Assembly: GCF_021183825.1 (NCBI RefSeq)
Contig: NZ_CP089211.1
Location: 3,211,501 to 3,275,500, forward strand
From: Sinomicrobium kalidii
GTDB lineage: Bacteria > Bacteroidota > Bacteroidia > Flavobacteriales > Flavobacteriaceae
Direction of reading: 5' to 3'
DNA: 64,000 bases
Under the pieces are notes generated by a model, which was not told the origin of the DNA, did not search any database, and worked only from the letters and a program-made list of their open reading frames with translations. Shown piece after piece: positions 17,550 through 27,488 of the stretch. Each line of letters begins with the position of its first letter. The stretch's first letter is position 1. The translations under genes and the position numbers were made by a program.

Positions 17550-18236
17550 TATGTTTTTTTCTATACCAAAGCAAAACCAGATGGTAGCTTATCCATACAG
17601 TGAACATGCCGGTGATACATCCCCGATAGCAGGGAACGTAGACACTTTTCCCCGGGGAAATATGGCATATATTAAATCCATACCGGTTTTATCCGGAAAA
17701 TAAAACCGGGAGGACAATCCGAGAACGTTTTTCACAGCGGCTAATTATAATACGTACACAAATGTTCCAGCGCTTATATTGAAAACGGCCGGGATGGACA
17801 TCATATCGATAAAAAAACCGGAACGAAATCCTTCGCAATTTGTTCCGGACTGCCTTTGAGAGCGAAAATTTTCTTTTTTAATATAGTTAAAACCCCGGTT
17901 ATAAAAAAACGCTTTTTAAACTTGTTTTGGCATTGGGTTTACAGGTCGTGTCGATTTATTCCTATAACAAGTACGGTGAAAGCCTCCGGACCGGGCGGCG
18001 GGTTGCCATGTTTTTTGTACCGGGCTCATTTTTTCATGTAGCCCTTATCAAGCAAATGTATGAGGTAAGACGAATGTTACAATAGAAATTCTGCAGGAAG
18101 TCGTATATTTCGTCAGACCGTGTTAAAGATCACCTGAAACGTATGACTTTTCAATATGTTAACAGTAATTTTTTCTTAAAATAACCCCTGCTTAACTGTT
18201 TAACGTTTCCTTTGGGGAAATTTTAAAAATTCAGGT
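17550..18236. other. 687-bp intergenic region with two hairpins
   Basis: No convincing gene. CCGGTTTTAT (17683-17692) and ATAAAACCGG (17700-17709) form a perfect 10-bp stem; CCGGAAC (17818-17824) and GTTCCGG (17842-17848) form a second. Short frames in this stretch have no ribosome-binding context or family resemblance. The promoter of the lipoprotein gene at 18237 should lie near its right end but no clean TAnnTTTG was seen. Confidence 0.5.
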
Positions 18237-19754
18237 ATGAAATTAAAGGATATATCGTGTTTTTTTCTGTTGGCAGTAGCCCTTGTTTCCTGTACTAATG
18301 ACGACGACCAGGGAGGTAACGGCGGGGAAACCCCTACTGAGATCAATTTTCGGCATGTCACCACCATCAATGCAGGAGGAACCACTGAAATAACGGCTTT
18401 CGATCCGGCTACCAATAAAATGTTTACGATAAACCCGGATGATGCCGAAGTTATGGTATATGATATATCCGATCCGTCTTCACCTGTAGCCGGGACTTCC
18501 ATTCAGGTAGGGGCCACGGGGATTCCGAACAGTGTGTCGGTACACGGAGAAAGATTGGCGGTGGCCGTGGAAGCCGTAAACAAACAGGATAACGGTAGCG
18601 TCCTGGTCTATAATACGGATATCCAGGAACTGGAAGACACTTTTACGGTCGGGGCATTGCCCGATATGGTGATATTTTCTCCGGACGGAAAGTATATCGT
18701 TACCGCTAATGAAGGCGAACCCGATCCTGATTATACCAATGATCCCGAAGGAACAATAAGCATTATAGATACGGAGGCCAATACGGTAACCACCCTTGAT
18801 TTCAATGCGTTTAACAGTGAAGAAGAGACCCTGAGATCAGAAGGGTTCCGGGTGTTCGGCCCCGGCGCTACGCTGGCAATGGATATAGAGCCGGAATACG
18901 TGGCCATAGATGATGATTCCCAAACAGCCTGGGTAACCCTTCAGGAAAATAACGGGATCGCCCGGGTAAATCTTTCGGCCAGACAAATAGAGGATATATA
19001 CCCGTTAGGATTTAAAGACCATTCGCTTGCCGGGAATGAACTCGATGCCAGTAACCGCGATGATGTAACAGAATTGAAGAACTGGCCGGTATATGGTATT
19101 TATCACCCGGATGCGGTAATTTACGTGAACCTGGATGGTACGGATTACCTGATCACCGCAAATGAAGGAGATGCCCGGGATTACGATGGCTTTTCCGAAG
19201 AGGAAAGAATAAAGGACATCACGCTCGATGGAACCGTATTCCCCGATGCGGAAACACTTCAACAGGACGAAAACCTGGGGCGCCTGAAAATAACTACCAC
19301 CCTGGGCGATACGGACGGCGACGGGGAGTATGAAGCACTCTATGCGTATGGTGCCCGTTCATTTTCCGTGTGGTCGGCCGCCGGCGAACTGGTATATGAC
19401 AGCGGGAGTGAAATTGCCTCCAGGACACTGGAACTCACACCCGGAAGCTTTAATGCCGATGAGGGCGAAGCGGATGACCGGAGTGATGATAAAGGGGCAG
19501 AGCCCGAGGCTGTGGAAAAACTCAGGGTAGGCGATCGCACCCTGCTTTTTGTAGGACTGGAAAGAAACAGCCAGGTATTGGTCTACGACGTCAGTAACCC
19601 GGTTTCACCTGAATTTATCCAGCTCCTGGAACAGCCGGGCGATATGGCACCGGAGGGTGTGCTGGCTATTCCGGCCGAGGACAGCCCTAATGAAAGGGAT
19701 CTGCTCATCGTTACCAACGAAGACAGCGGAACGATATCCATCTACCAGAATTAG
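18237..19754 (+). CDS. choice-of-anchor I family lipoprotein (beta-propeller)
   Basis: 505 residues. The signal peptide ends in ALVSC with a TNDDDQGG linker. The mature protein has YncE-like propeller blades (NKMFTINPDDAEVMVYDIS, FSPDGKYIVTANEGEPDPDY, LITANEGDARDYDGF, VYDVSNPVSP). The ANEGEPDPDY and ANEGDARDYDGF elements are signatures of the choice-of-anchor I domain, which also occurs beside alkaline-phosphatase-like proteins. Located at the cell surface; substrate unknown. Confidence 0.87.
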   Translation: MKLKDISCFFLLAVALVSCTNDDDQGGNGGETPTEINFRHVTTINAGGTTEITAFDPATNKMFTINPDDAEVMVYDISDPSSPVAGTSIQVGATGIPNSVSVHGERLAVAVEAVNKQDNGSVLVYNTDIQELEDTFTVGALPDMVIFSPDGKYIVTANEGEPDPDYTNDPEGTISIIDTEANTVTTLDFNAFNSEEETLRSEGFRVFGPGATLAMDIEPEYVAIDDDSQTAWVTLQENNGIARVNLSARQIEDIYPLGFKDHSLAGNELDASNRDDVTELKNWPVYGIYHPDAVIYVNLDGTDYLITANEGDARDYDGFSEEERIKDITLDGTVFPDAETLQQDENLGRLKITTTLGDTDGDGEYEALYAYGARSFSVWSAAGELVYDSGSEIASRTLELTPGSFNADEGEADDRSDDKGAEPEAVEKLRVGDRTLLFVGLERNSQVLVYDVSNPVSPEFIQLLEQPGDMAPEGVLAIPAEDSPNERDLLIVTNEDSGTISIYQN

Positions 19755-19770
19755 AGCAAAAGTACTGCAA

Positions 19771-20832
19771 TCAGTAATCCCGGATCAACGTGCGCCATTC
19801 CATGGTTTTCAATGTTTTTACCAATTCGGGGTTGATTATGGATAACCACGGGGAACCCTTGGGAAAGGAGTAACTGTAATAATCCTTTTTCAGGGTTGTT
19901 TGCAATACTTCTACATCATCCCCGATACCTTGTTTTTCAATTTCGTGTTGAAGTATGGGCAGGTCGTAAATAAAAACGGCTTCAGGGTCTTTCTGCAATA
20001 CATCAAATCCCTGCTGGCGGTTGTCTGTTGCCGTGTACCTTATATCATACTGGTCCAGGAATTCCTGTGAACCCGAATTTCTTACGGTAACCACATGAAA
20101 CCGCTCCAAATCCGACACCGAACTGATCCTGTCATTGATGCTTTGCACCGTGAGTGCCGAGGCTATTCCCGCTGTTAAACTGGAAATGATGATAATGGCG
20201 AGGAACATCCAGATAAAACCAACAAACCTGCCCCCGGCGGTGCGCGGCGATTTGTCGCCGTAACCTACCGTGGTCATGGTCACGGCACTCCACCAGAACC
20301 CCTGTGCCAGTCCCTTGGCCCCGCCACCAAACTCTTCCGGGTTCCGCTTGCGTTCAAAAAGCCACACCAGCAGCCCGAACAGAGAAATAACCCCGAGCAA
20401 CAGGAGCAGGGCAGAGAGAAATTTCCAGCTCCACAGGTTTTTGAGTAACCGCCATACAAAGTGCTCCCTTTGTTTGGCAATGGCCGTGTGCGAGATAAAG
20501 TAGGGCTGCGAAAAGTTGACCCGCTCCATACGAAGGTCGGTAACCGTAACGGGATTAATGCTGAAGTCGACCTCCCCGTTTTCCACGGCTTGCAGTAATG
20601 CCGTCAGGTCCGGATAATTTTTGTATTCATAATCGAGAGACAGTTGCTGGTTCACCATTTCCCATGAAGCAATGCTAAGTCCGGAATAGCTGTCGTTATC
20701 GGTAACAACAAAAGGCGGGGTTTCCGTGAGGCCAATGATCACTTTTTTATCCGGAATCTGATCGAGGGTATCCCGGGCGGCGACGGAAAGGCTAAAAAAT
20801 AACAGGCAAATGTAAAGTAAGGCGTTGTACAT
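19771..20832 (-). CDS. GluR0-like ligand-gated potassium channel
   Basis: 353 residues. A signal peptide is followed by the first lobe of a periplasmic solute-binding fold (KKVIIGLTETPPFVV, YSGLSIASWEMV, GEVDFSINPVTVTDLRMERV), then TM1 (near 140-160), a pore loop with the potassium selectivity filter TVGYGD at residues 188-193, TM2 (near 205-225), and the second binding lobe (DLERFHVVTVRNSG, AVFIYDLPIL). This is the architecture of prokaryotic ionotropic glutamate receptors of the GluR0 type: an amino acid or similar ligand opens a K+ pore. The Arg in TDLRMERV is where the ligand alpha-carboxylate is bound in the family. Confidence 0.88.
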   Translation of the reverse strand: MYNALLYICLLFFSLSVAARDTLDQIPDKKVIIGLTETPPFVVTDNDSYSGLSIASWEMVNQQLSLDYEYKNYPDLTALLQAVENGEVDFSINPVTVTDLRMERVNFSQPYFISHTAIAKQREHFVWRLLKNLWSWKFLSALLLLLGVISLFGLLVWLFERKRNPEEFGGGAKGLAQGFWWSAVTMTTVGYGDKSPRTAGGRFVGFIWMFLAIIIISSLTAGIASALTVQSINDRISSVSDLERFHVVTVRNSGSQEFLDQYDIRYTATDNRQQGFDVLQKDPEAVFIYDLPILQHEIEKQGIGDDVEVLQTTLKKDYYSYSFPKGSPWLSIINPELVKTLKTMEWRTLIRDY

Positions 20833-20999
20833 AAACAGGTTTTTATCAGGAAGGTTTTATAAAGCCCTGAAATTACTAAAAAGTAGGGGTAAAACAAAAA
20901 ATGCCCGGAACCTATGGGTTTTTTCCTATAGTGATAAGTACGAAGAAAATAAGGAAAACATGTATACAAAAAGATTCAATCAAACCCTCCAACAAAACG

Positions 21000-21043
21000 A
21001 TGACAAATATCATATTATCTTTATAAACCATTTAGCATCTTCG
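21000..21043 (+). promoter_or_regulatory. Fnr-type box 1 with -7 element, upstream of the Crp/Fnr gene
   Basis: The palindrome ATGACAAATATCAT spans 21000-21013. CATCTTCG, a weak TAnnTTTG match, begins at 21036, 29.5 bp from the box centre. This suggests autoregulation of the gene at 21094 or control by a second regulator. Confidence 0.6.
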
Positions 21044-21093
21044 CATTTTATAATTACACAGCATACTTTCAGCCGGGGAAACAAAAGGCAATT

Positions 21094-21690
21094 ATGATCA
21101 CTACAGATTTATTACTGGATTTCGGGGCAAAACTGGTGTCGTACGATAAGGGAGACCGGATATTCCTTGAAAAACAAAGTGCACGGAACTACTACCAGGT
21201 ACATTCCGGGGGTGTAAAAATGAACAATTTTAACGAGGAAGGAAAAGAATTCATACAGGGGATATTTCAGGAAAGCGAGAGCTTTGGGGAACCCCCGTTG
21301 TTTATCGATGTGACCTACCCGGCCAATGCGGAAGCACTTTCAGATACATATATTTATGTACTCCCCAAACCCTTTTTTTTCGATCTGCTGAATACACATC
21401 CCGAAGAACATCTGAAAATTACGGATACCCTGGCCCGGAGGTTATACTACAAAGCCATTATGGCCAGCGAATTGTCCAGCCAGGAACCGGAACACCGTAT
21501 ATTACGTATCCTGGATTACCTTAAAAAACACGTATACGGATTGGAAGCACCTTTTTCCTTTAAAGTAAACCTCACCCGCCAGCAGATCGCAGACCTTACG
21601 GGCCTGCGTGTAGAGACCGTGATCCGTGCCAGCAAATGCCTGGAAAAGAAAGGGGCGGTGAAGATCTTAAAGCGCAAACTCTACAGGTAA
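21094..21690 (+). CDS. Crp/Fnr-family regulator without Fe-S cysteines (Dnr/NnrR-like candidate)
   Basis: 198 residues. A cyclic-nucleotide-binding-type sensor domain (KGDRIFLEKQSARNYYQVHSGG) occupies the first two thirds, then a long dimer helix and the winged helix with HTH (LTRQQIADLTGLRVETVIRA). The recognition helix keeps Glu and Arg (ETVIR), the residues that read TGA half-sites in CRP and FNR. The sensor domain has no cysteine, so it is not an oxygen-sensing Fe-S FNR; a haem-based NO sensor of the DNR type is plausible. It precedes the nitrate-reductase-type cluster and has an Fnr-type box of its own. Confidence 0.85.
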   Translation: MITTDLLLDFGAKLVSYDKGDRIFLEKQSARNYYQVHSGGVKMNNFNEEGKEFIQGIFQESESFGEPPLFIDVTYPANAEALSDTYIYVLPKPFFFDLLNTHPEEHLKITDTLARRLYYKAIMASELSSQEPEHRILRILDYLKKHVYGLEAPFSFKVNLTRQQIADLTGLRVETVIRASKCLEKKGAVKILKRKLYR

Positions 21691-21697
21691 CGTCATT

Positions 21698-21741
21698 ATG
21701 ACTTAGATCATATGCTGCCATAAAAACGGGCTGTACTTTTA
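21698..21741 (+). promoter_or_regulatory. Fnr-type box 2 with -7 element
   Basis: ATGACTTAGATCAT at 21698-21711; TACTTTTA, close to TAnnTTTG, begins at 21734, 29.5 bp from the box centre. The next ATG is at 21765. Confidence 0.7.
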
Positions 21742-21764
21742 TATCAAACATAAAAATACAGCTT

Positions 21765-22049
21765 ATGCAACTCTACCAAACACTTTTTTCGAGATTTAAA
21801 GAGATGTATTATGCCTCCGTAACCATAGGCATTATAGCTTCCAGTTGTATCGGCTCCATTGCGGCCATGCTTATCCTGATGAACGGTTACGGGCTCTGGC
21901 AAATGTTCCAGTTATTTCTCATTGTAGCCGTAGCCATGACGTATAATGCCACGGTCCTTGCCCAGTTGAAACCGAAGTTCATTTTCAACGCATTGCTGAT
22001 AAGCTTGTCCGCCAGTGTGATAGTCATTACCGGTTACCTGTTGTTTTAG
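21765..22049 (+). CDS. small three-helix membrane protein in the Fnr-type regulon
   Basis: 94 residues. Three hydrophobic segments (near 18-38, 45-62 and 74-93) after a short basic-aromatic N-terminus (FSRFKEMYYASV). No family was recognised. It has its own Fnr-type box and -7 element, so it is probably produced when oxygen is low or nitrogen oxides are present. It lies between the Crp/Fnr regulator and the anion carrier of the nitrate-reductase-type cluster. Confidence 0.7.
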   Translation: MQLYQTLFSRFKEMYYASVTIGIIASSCIGSIAAMLILMNGYGLWQMFQLFLIVAVAMTYNATVLAQLKPKFIFNALLISLSASVIVITGYLLF

Positions 22050-22177
22050 AATGCGGGTAATGCGGAAGCAGGGCAAAAAAGTCTCCGGAGTTTTTGTTGT
22101 GCCCGGGGATGCCGGTGACTCATGGAGCGGCATGTCCCGGTAACGGTTTAGGGCTTAACATGTACAAAGAAAAATCG

Positions 22178-22185
22178 TACATTTG
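22178..22185 (+). promoter_or_regulatory. -7 element for the TDT-family gene
   Basis: TACATTTG matches TAnnTTTG exactly and lies 25 bp before the ATG at 22210. It contains the TTG that would otherwise be read as an earlier start codon, which argues for 22210. There is no Fnr-type box at the expected spacing. Confidence 0.5.
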
Positions 22186-22209
22186 TTAGACCCGTCAAAA
22201 ATTTTGAGA

Positions 22210-23262
22210 ATGAACCTGCTAAACACCCGGATCAAAACATTGCTGCCTGCGTATTTTGCCCTGGTCATGGCTACGGGAATTATTTCCATAGCGTCTTTAC
22301 TGGAAGGACTGACAGCTTTTGCACACGCACTGTTTTATGTAAACATAGTATTTCTTGCCACTCTCATTTTTTTATTCCTTTACAGGCTTGTCTTTTTCAG
22401 GGCACAAATACTGGAAGACCTGAAAAGTTATCAGAAAGGACCGGGGTTCTTTACCATCGTGGCCGCTCTTTGTATTGTAGGGAACCAGGTTGTTTTGTTC
22501 TGGCAATCGGTGGCTGTGGCAGAAGTGATCCTCCTTGTGGCCGCCATAATCTGGCTGGGGATCGTGTATGGCTTCTTTTACAGTATAACGGTTACCGAGA
22601 CCAAAAAATCCCTGAAAGAAGGTATCAATGGTACCTGGCTGGTTATTATTGTGGCCATACAGGCGCTGTCGGTATTGATCTCGTTTGTTTCCGGGGATTT
22701 CGGAAAACAGGCCTATGTTTACCTGTTCGTGGCTCTTTGCCTGTTTTTACTGGGGTGTATTTTCTACCTCTATATCATGTCGCTCATTATTTACCGGATT
22801 TCTTTTTTCTCCCTGAACGCCACAGAGCTGGGGGCGCCCTACTGGATAAACATGGGGGCTACGGCCATTTCCACACTGGCCGGTTCCATGCTGATCCTGC
22901 ATACCGGGGATTTTAATTTTATTGCGGAGATACTGCCTTTTCTCAAAGGCTTTACCCTCTTTTTCTGGGCGGCCGGTACCTGGTGGATACCCCTGCTTAT
23001 TATTTTAGGGATCTGGCGGCACATGATCAAGAAAGTCCCGGTACCCCTTTCGGCCGGGGGGTATGATCCCACTTACTGGGCCATGGTCTTCCCTCTCGGG
23101 ATGTACACTGTCTGTACATTCAGACTGAGTGAGGCGCTGGAGATCCCTTTTTTAAAGGCTATTCCGGAATATTTTGTATATGTTGCCCTGTTCGCCTGGA
23201 CCGCTGTAATGATCGGGTTTGTAAGGCACCTGGTCTCGCTTTTGAAAGGGAAGACGCAGTGA
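22210..23262 (+). CDS. TDT/SLAC1-family anion transporter
   Basis: 350 residues from the ATG at 22210, with about ten transmembrane helices. The N-terminal [19 protein letters not shown] and the later [14 protein letters not shown] and [20 protein letters not shown] are signatures of the tellurite-resistance/dicarboxylate transporter family, which includes the plant anion channel SLAC1, permeable to nitrate and chloride. Beside a nitrate-reductase-type enzyme, nitrate/nitrite passage is an attractive role; dicarboxylate export or sulfite efflux are alternatives. Confidence 0.83.
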   Translation: MNLLNTRIKTLLPAYFALVMATGIISIASLLEGLTAFAHALFYVNIVFLATLIFLFLYRLVFFRAQILEDLKSYQKGPGFFTIVAALCIVGNQVVLFWQSVAVAEVILLVAAIIWLGIVYGFFYSITVTETKKSLKEGINGTWLVIIVAIQALSVLISFVSGDFGKQAYVYLFVALCLFLLGCIFYLYIMSLIIYRISFFSLNATELGAPYWINMGATAISTLAGSMLILHTGDFNFIAEILPFLKGFTLFFWAAGTWWIPLLIILGIWRHMIKKVPVPLSAGGYDPTYWAMVFPLGMYTVCTFRLSEALEIPFLKAIPEYFVYVALFAWTAVMIGFVRHLVSLLKGKTQ

Positions 23263-23391
23263 GTGACCTGAAAATCAGTGTTTAGAATGGATTTAAATTA
23301 TGGTTCTCTGAAGCTGACTTTTGGACAGATCGCCCTAAAATGCTTAAATTTAACTGTTACCCGTCGAAGTTTCATCTAAAGCCCCATAGTA

Positions 23392-24447
23392 ATGAACAGA
23401 CTCTTCCGGACATTAAACAGAAAAGCGCTCATCAAGGCCATTTTAGCGACAATGCTGGTTATTGTACTGGTGCTTGTCGGTTCCCGTAACCTTCAGAATT
23501 TCGATCCGGCCCTGATCGCGTATCTCATCGGGACCTTATTTGCTGTTTTCGGGATTGCCTATCGCTATTCCGTCTGGCTTCAGCGGCCGCCTACGAGGCT
23601 TTACTGGCGCCGCAGCATGCAGTTTCTCTTTAGCAGGCACTTTGTTCCGTATTTTCTGCGTTCCGTTCGGTTGTTTTTCAGGAATATCATGTTTCAGAGG
23701 TTTCTGGTCTATCGGAGCAAAACCCGGTGGATAGGCCATTTTCTCCTGGCTACGGGGTGTTTGCTGGCCTTTGCTATTACTATACCCCTCACTTTTGGCT
23801 GGATACACTTTATATTGAAACCCGGAGACGATACCACTTATTACGCCTATCTGTTCGGATTTGAAGCAGGGGCTTTCGTTCTGGGGTCACCCCTGGCCTT
23901 TATTGCTTTTCACGGGCTGGTATGGTGTTCCGTACTGGTAACCATAGGTGCCGTGATTATGATGAAAAGACGGCTTACCAACGGAGGGCTGATAGCTACA
24001 CAAACATTTGAGAACGACTGGTTGCCGCTTATTCTCCTCATTGCCATATCCCTGACGGGATTGGGGATTTCCTACGACTATACTTTTCTGGGAGGAAAGA
24101 CCTACCAGTTTATGGCTGTCATACACGCCATTACCGTTATATTATTTTTGGTATGGCTGCCGTTCGGCAAGTTCTTCCATATTTTCCAAAGACTTGCCCA
24201 GCTGGGGGCCAACCTGTATAAGAAAGAAGGAAAGCGAAGGGGAATGGCCGTGTGCCCCCATACCGGGAAAGCATTTGCCTCGCAAACTCATGTCAATGAT
24301 CTTAAAAAGGTAACCGGGGAACTTGGATTTGATTTCAGCGGAGAAGACGGTACAAGTCATCTGGACCTGAGCCCAGAAGGAAAACGATCGGCTTTGGCGA
24401 AGGCCCATTTCGAGGCCAGAAAGGAATCGGGACATTTTTTTGGTTAA
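23392..24447 (+). CDS. NarI-like cytochrome b membrane subunit
   Basis: 351 residues with five or six transmembrane helices. His residues lie within helices (WIGHFLLATGC, FGWIHFIL, FIAFHGLVWC, FMAVIHAITVILFLVWLPFG) and the element GKFFHIFQRLAQLG after the last helix is the quinone-site signature of respiratory nitrate-reductase gamma and heterodisulfide-reductase-type di-haem cytochromes b. The C-terminal 90 residues are soluble. It starts the four-subunit set (cytochrome b, molybdoenzyme, ferredoxin, Rieske) and probably passes electrons from menaquinol. Confidence 0.75.
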   Translation: MNRLFRTLNRKALIKAILATMLVIVLVLVGSRNLQNFDPALIAYLIGTLFAVFGIAYRYSVWLQRPPTRLYWRRSMQFLFSRHFVPYFLRSVRLFFRNIMFQRFLVYRSKTRWIGHFLLATGCLLAFAITIPLTFGWIHFILKPGDDTTYYAYLFGFEAGAFVLGSPLAFIAFHGLVWCSVLVTIGAVIMMKRRLTNGGLIATQTFENDWLPLILLIAISLTGLGISYDYTFLGGKTYQFMAVIHAITVILFLVWLPFGKFFHIFQRLAQLGANLYKKEGKRRGMAVCPHTGKAFASQTHVNDLKKVTGELGFDFSGEDGTSHLDLSPEGKRSALAKAHFEARKESGHFFG

Positions 24448-24466
24448 AAACAGATAAAAAAAATTC

Positions 24467-26686
24467 ATGGCAAAACTTCCGGTAGCTGCAGATCAACTAA
24501 TAAAAAAGTACGGACCTCATAAAGCCTATGCCCCGCAATCGGGATTTTACGGGGCACATGAGCCGGACAGGCTGGTAAAGACCCATTGCTGTTATTGCGG
24601 AATGCAATGCGGAATACAGCTGAAGGTAAAAGACAACAAGGTGACCGGCTTTGAACCCTGGATGGAATTTCCGTTCAATGAAGGCCGTCTGTGTCCCAAA
24701 GGTGTGCAACGTTACCTGCAGAACAACCATCCGGACAGGCTCCTGAATCCCATACAAAGAGCAGAAGGCAAGGGGTTTGAACCTGTCTCGTGGGAGCATG
24801 CCATGAGTAAAACCGTAAGCGAGATCAGGAGGATACAGGAAAAATACGGCAATGATGCCTTTGCCATGCTGAGTGGCGTTTCCATCACCAATGAAAAGAG
24901 TTATATGGTGGGAAAATTTGCCCGTGTAGCCCTGAAAACCGCAAATCTTGATTACAATGGGCGGCTTTGTATGGTAAGTGCTGGGGGAGGAAACAAAAAG
25001 GCTTTCGGCCTGGACAGGAGTTCCAACAGCTGGGCGGACCTGGCGCATGCCGAAGTCATTATCGTGGCCGGGGCCAATATCAGCGAGACCTTTCCCACGC
25101 TTACACACTATATCTGGCAGGCCAGGGACAACGGGGCCAAGCTGATCGTGGTGGACCCGCGGGTCATCCCCCTGGCCAGGACGGCCGACCTGCACCTGCC
25201 GGTAAGGCCGGGGGGCGATTCGGCCCTGTTCGGTGCCATGCTGAAGATCCTTGTGGACAATGACTGGCTGGACCACGATTTTATAAACAGCCACACTTCC
25301 GGATTCGAGGAAACCATAGCTGCCGTAAAGGATTATGACCTGGACTGGGCTGAGGAACAGACAGGTATTCCCGGAGAGAAAATCAGGGAAGCAGCGACCC
25401 TCTGGGGAAAGGCTAAAACCAGTTTTCTGCTCCATGCCCGCGGTATAGAACACCATACCAAAGGAGTGGAGAATGTGCTGAGTTGTATCAATCTCGTCCT
25501 GGCCACGGGGCGTATAGGAAAACCGTACTGCGGATACGGCACCATCACCGGCCAGGGCAATGGCCAAGGTGGAAGAGAACACGGCCATAAGTGCGATCAG
25601 TTACCCGGAAACCGCGATATCACCAATCCCGAACACCGGGAATATATAGCCGGGGTGTGGGGGATCGATGAAAAGGAAATGCCGGGAAAAGGGCTTACGG
25701 CCTACGAACAGATCGAAGCGATTCACCGGGGCGAGATTAAAGGGTTAATATCCATTTGTTTTAATCCGTTGGTATCATTGCCCAATAACAATTTCGTTCG
25801 GGAAGCGCTCGAAAAACTGGAATTTTATATGTGTATTGACAGTTTTCTCTCCGAGACCGCCCGCCATGCCGATATTGTTATGGCCGGGTCGTTACACGAA
25901 GAAGAGGAAGGAACGGTGACTACTGCCGAAGGAAGGGTCGTGAAAATAAATGAGGCGGTGACCCCTCCGGCCGGGGCGAGAAGGGACGGAGAAATACTCA
26001 TGGAACTGGCCGACAGACTCGGGGCAGGAGATAAGTTCAGTTATACGTGCAGCGAAGATATATTTAACGAACTGAGAGTCGCTTCCCGTGGAGGTACGGC
26101 TGACTACTACGGGATCACCTATAAGAAAATCGTGGACAACATGGGCGTTTTCTGGCCCTGTCCGTCGCTCGACCACCCGGGTACCCCCAGGCTGTGGGAA
26201 GACCGGAAATTCAGGACGCCGGATGGTAAGGCACATTTCAATCCCGTACCTTACAGACCGGCCTCGGAGGTAACAGACAAGGAATACCCGGTAGTCCTGA
26301 CCACGGGCAGGGTGGTCTCTCAATACCTCAGCGGAACCTCCACCCGGAGGATAGGTAAGCTTGTAGACCAGTATCCCGAACCCTTGCTGGAGATACATCC
26401 CAAACTGGCTTTTCAGTACGGGATAAAGGAAAGGGACCTGGTCCGGGTAAAGACCAGGAGGGGGGAAGCAGAGTTTCCCGCACAGGTGGTGGAGACCATC
26501 CGGGAAGATACGGTATTTATCCCGTACCATTGGGGAGGAAAGCACGCTGCCAACCAGCTGACCATTGGAAACCTCGACCCCGTGTCCAAGATCCCCGAGT
26601 TCAAGGTGTGTGCCTGCAAATTGATCCCTACGGGGAGCAAGGCACCTGATGTAATGACAGAAACTGCTTATCAAAGCGGATTGTAA
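24467..26686 (+). CDS. molybdopterin oxidoreductase, Nas/Nap-type nitrate reductase catalytic subunit
   Basis: 739 residues. The N-terminal cluster motif CCYCGMQC...GRLCPKG (residues about 43-80) binds one [4Fe-4S]. [20 protein letters not shown] near residue 165 matches the NasA/NarB/NapA active-site loop, where this Cys ligates molybdenum; formate dehydrogenases have Sec/Cys-His here. A molydopterin-dinucleotide-binding domain forms the C-terminus ([21 protein letters not shown]). There is no Tat signal, so the enzyme faces the cytoplasm. Predicted reaction: nitrate to nitrite. mobA lies downstream and fits a bis-MGD cofactor. Another oxyanion substrate is not excluded. Confidence 0.8.
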   Translation: MAKLPVAADQLIKKYGPHKAYAPQSGFYGAHEPDRLVKTHCCYCGMQCGIQLKVKDNKVTGFEPWMEFPFNEGRLCPKGVQRYLQNNHPDRLLNPIQRAEGKGFEPVSWEHAMSKTVSEIRRIQEKYGNDAFAMLSGVSITNEKSYMVGKFARVALKTANLDYNGRLCMVSAGGGNKKAFGLDRSSNSWADLAHAEVIIVAGANISETFPTLTHYIWQARDNGAKLIVVDPRVIPLARTADLHLPVRPGGDSALFGAMLKILVDNDWLDHDFINSHTSGFEETIAAVKDYDLDWAEEQTGIPGEKIREAATLWGKAKTSFLLHARGIEHHTKGVENVLSCINLVLATGRIGKPYCGYGTITGQGNGQGGREHGHKCDQLPGNRDITNPEHREYIAGVWGIDEKEMPGKGLTAYEQIEAIHRGEIKGLISICFNPLVSLPNNNFVREALEKLEFYMCIDSFLSETARHADIVMAGSLHEEEEGTVTTAEGRVVKINEAVTPPAGARRDGEILMELADRLGAGDKFSYTCSEDIFNELRVASRGGTADYYGITYKKIVDNMGVFWPCPSLDHPGTPRLWEDRKFRTPDGKAHFNPVPYRPASEVTDKEYPVVLTTGRVVSQYLSGTSTRRIGKLVDQYPEPLLEIHPKLAFQYGIKERDLVRVKTRRGEAEFPAQVVETIREDTVFIPYHWGGKHAANQLTIGNLDPVSKIPEFKVCACKLIPTGSKAPDVMTETAYQSGL

Positions 26687-26729
26687 AATGTAATGAAGAG
26701 AAAACAGAAATCAACCATAAAAATAAATT

Positions 26730-27302
26730 ATGATACCAGCAACCGATTATAACCAGGAGATGGCCTTTTTTGTCGACATGCAACGCTGTATTGGTTGCCA
26801 TGCCTGTGAAATGGCCTGTGCAGAATGTGAAACCAACGGACAGGAAAGCATGATACACGTCAACTACGTGAACCGTGCGGAAAGCGTACAGACCACCGTA
26901 CAGGTGTGTATGCACTGCGAAGACCCCGCCTGTGCCAATGTATGCCCGGCCGATGCCATTCACAAAGACGACTTTGGTGTAGTCCATTCCGCCAATACTT
27001 CCCGTTGTATAGGGTGTTCCAACTGTGTCCTGGCATGCCCTTTCGGGGTGCCGAAAAAAGTGGAGGAAGCGGAATTGATGATGAAGTGCAATATGTGTTA
27101 TGACCGTACCAGCGCCGGGAAGAAACCCATGTGTGCTACGGTTTGCCCGAGCCAGGCCCTGTTTTACGGAACCAGGGAAGAGATCGAAAGAATGCGCCCG
27201 GACAGCGTGCCCGTAAATTCCTTTAAGTTCGGGAAGCAGGAAGTCGATACCAAGGTGAGTATTATGATGCCCAAAGGGACCCATCAGTTGATTGTAGAAT
27301 AA
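26730..27302 (+). CDS. four-cluster 4Fe-4S ferredoxin-type electron-transfer subunit
   Basis: 190 residues with four cysteine groups: [39 protein letters not shown] and [21 protein letters not shown]. This is the arrangement of DmsB/NarH/NapG-like subunits that wire a quinol-oxidising membrane subunit to a molybdoenzyme. No signal peptide. It starts 44 bp after the molybdoenzyme gene and belongs to the same operon. Confidence 0.92.
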   Translation: MIPATDYNQEMAFFVDMQRCIGCHACEMACAECETNGQESMIHVNYVNRAESVQTTVQVCMHCEDPACANVCPADAIHKDDFGVVHSANTSRCIGCSNCVLACPFGVPKKVEEAELMMKCNMCYDRTSAGKKPMCATVCPSQALFYGTREEIERMRPDSVPVNSFKFGKQEVDTKVSIMMPKGTHQLIVE

Positions 27303-27360
27303 ATTTGTTGCGTTTATATGCCGGAAAATAATGGATTTGTAAAAGATTGAATCCCAATAG

Positions 27361-27432
27361 TCCCGATAGCTATCGGGATCGGGAGATTGATTTTAAGCGT
27401 TTCAATCTCCTTCAATCTTCCGGCGAAGCCGG
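27361..27432. repeat. palindromes in the ferredoxin-Rieske spacer
   Basis: TCCCGATAGCTATCGGGA (27361-27378) is a perfect 18-bp palindrome; CCGGCGAAGCCGG (27420-27432) is a short hairpin, and the bases between and after them repeat TTCAATCT several times. The 187-bp gap is otherwise empty. It may be an RNA-processing or extragenic palindromic site inside the operon. Confidence 0.5.
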
Positions 27433-27488
27433 ATCAATCTCTTTCAATCTTTGGAAAACATATACTTAACCCCATAAATTTGTATGTC

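Noticed and set aside
17856..18041. 61-codon frame in the 17.5-18.2 kb gap
   Set aside because: No start-site context, no recognisable protein, region rich in hairpins.
20825..21097. 90-codon frame upstream of the Crp/Fnr gene
   Set aside because: It runs through Fnr-type box 1 and the promoter and overlaps the start of the regulator; basic, low-complexity product.
24497..25588. 363-codon open frame on the minus strand inside the molybdoenzyme gene
   Set aside because: It lies fully antisense to a gene with clear family motifs; its length follows from the GC-rich codon use of that gene.
24467..26686. Formate dehydrogenase as identity of the molybdoenzyme
   Set aside because: The active-site loop reads RLCMVSA, as in Nas/Nap nitrate reductases, not the Sec/Cys-His of formate dehydrogenases.
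27303..27488. Possible CRISPR-like repeats (TTCAATCT)
   Set aside because: The repeats are short, irregular and without spacers of constant length; better seen as low-complexity spacer with palindromes.
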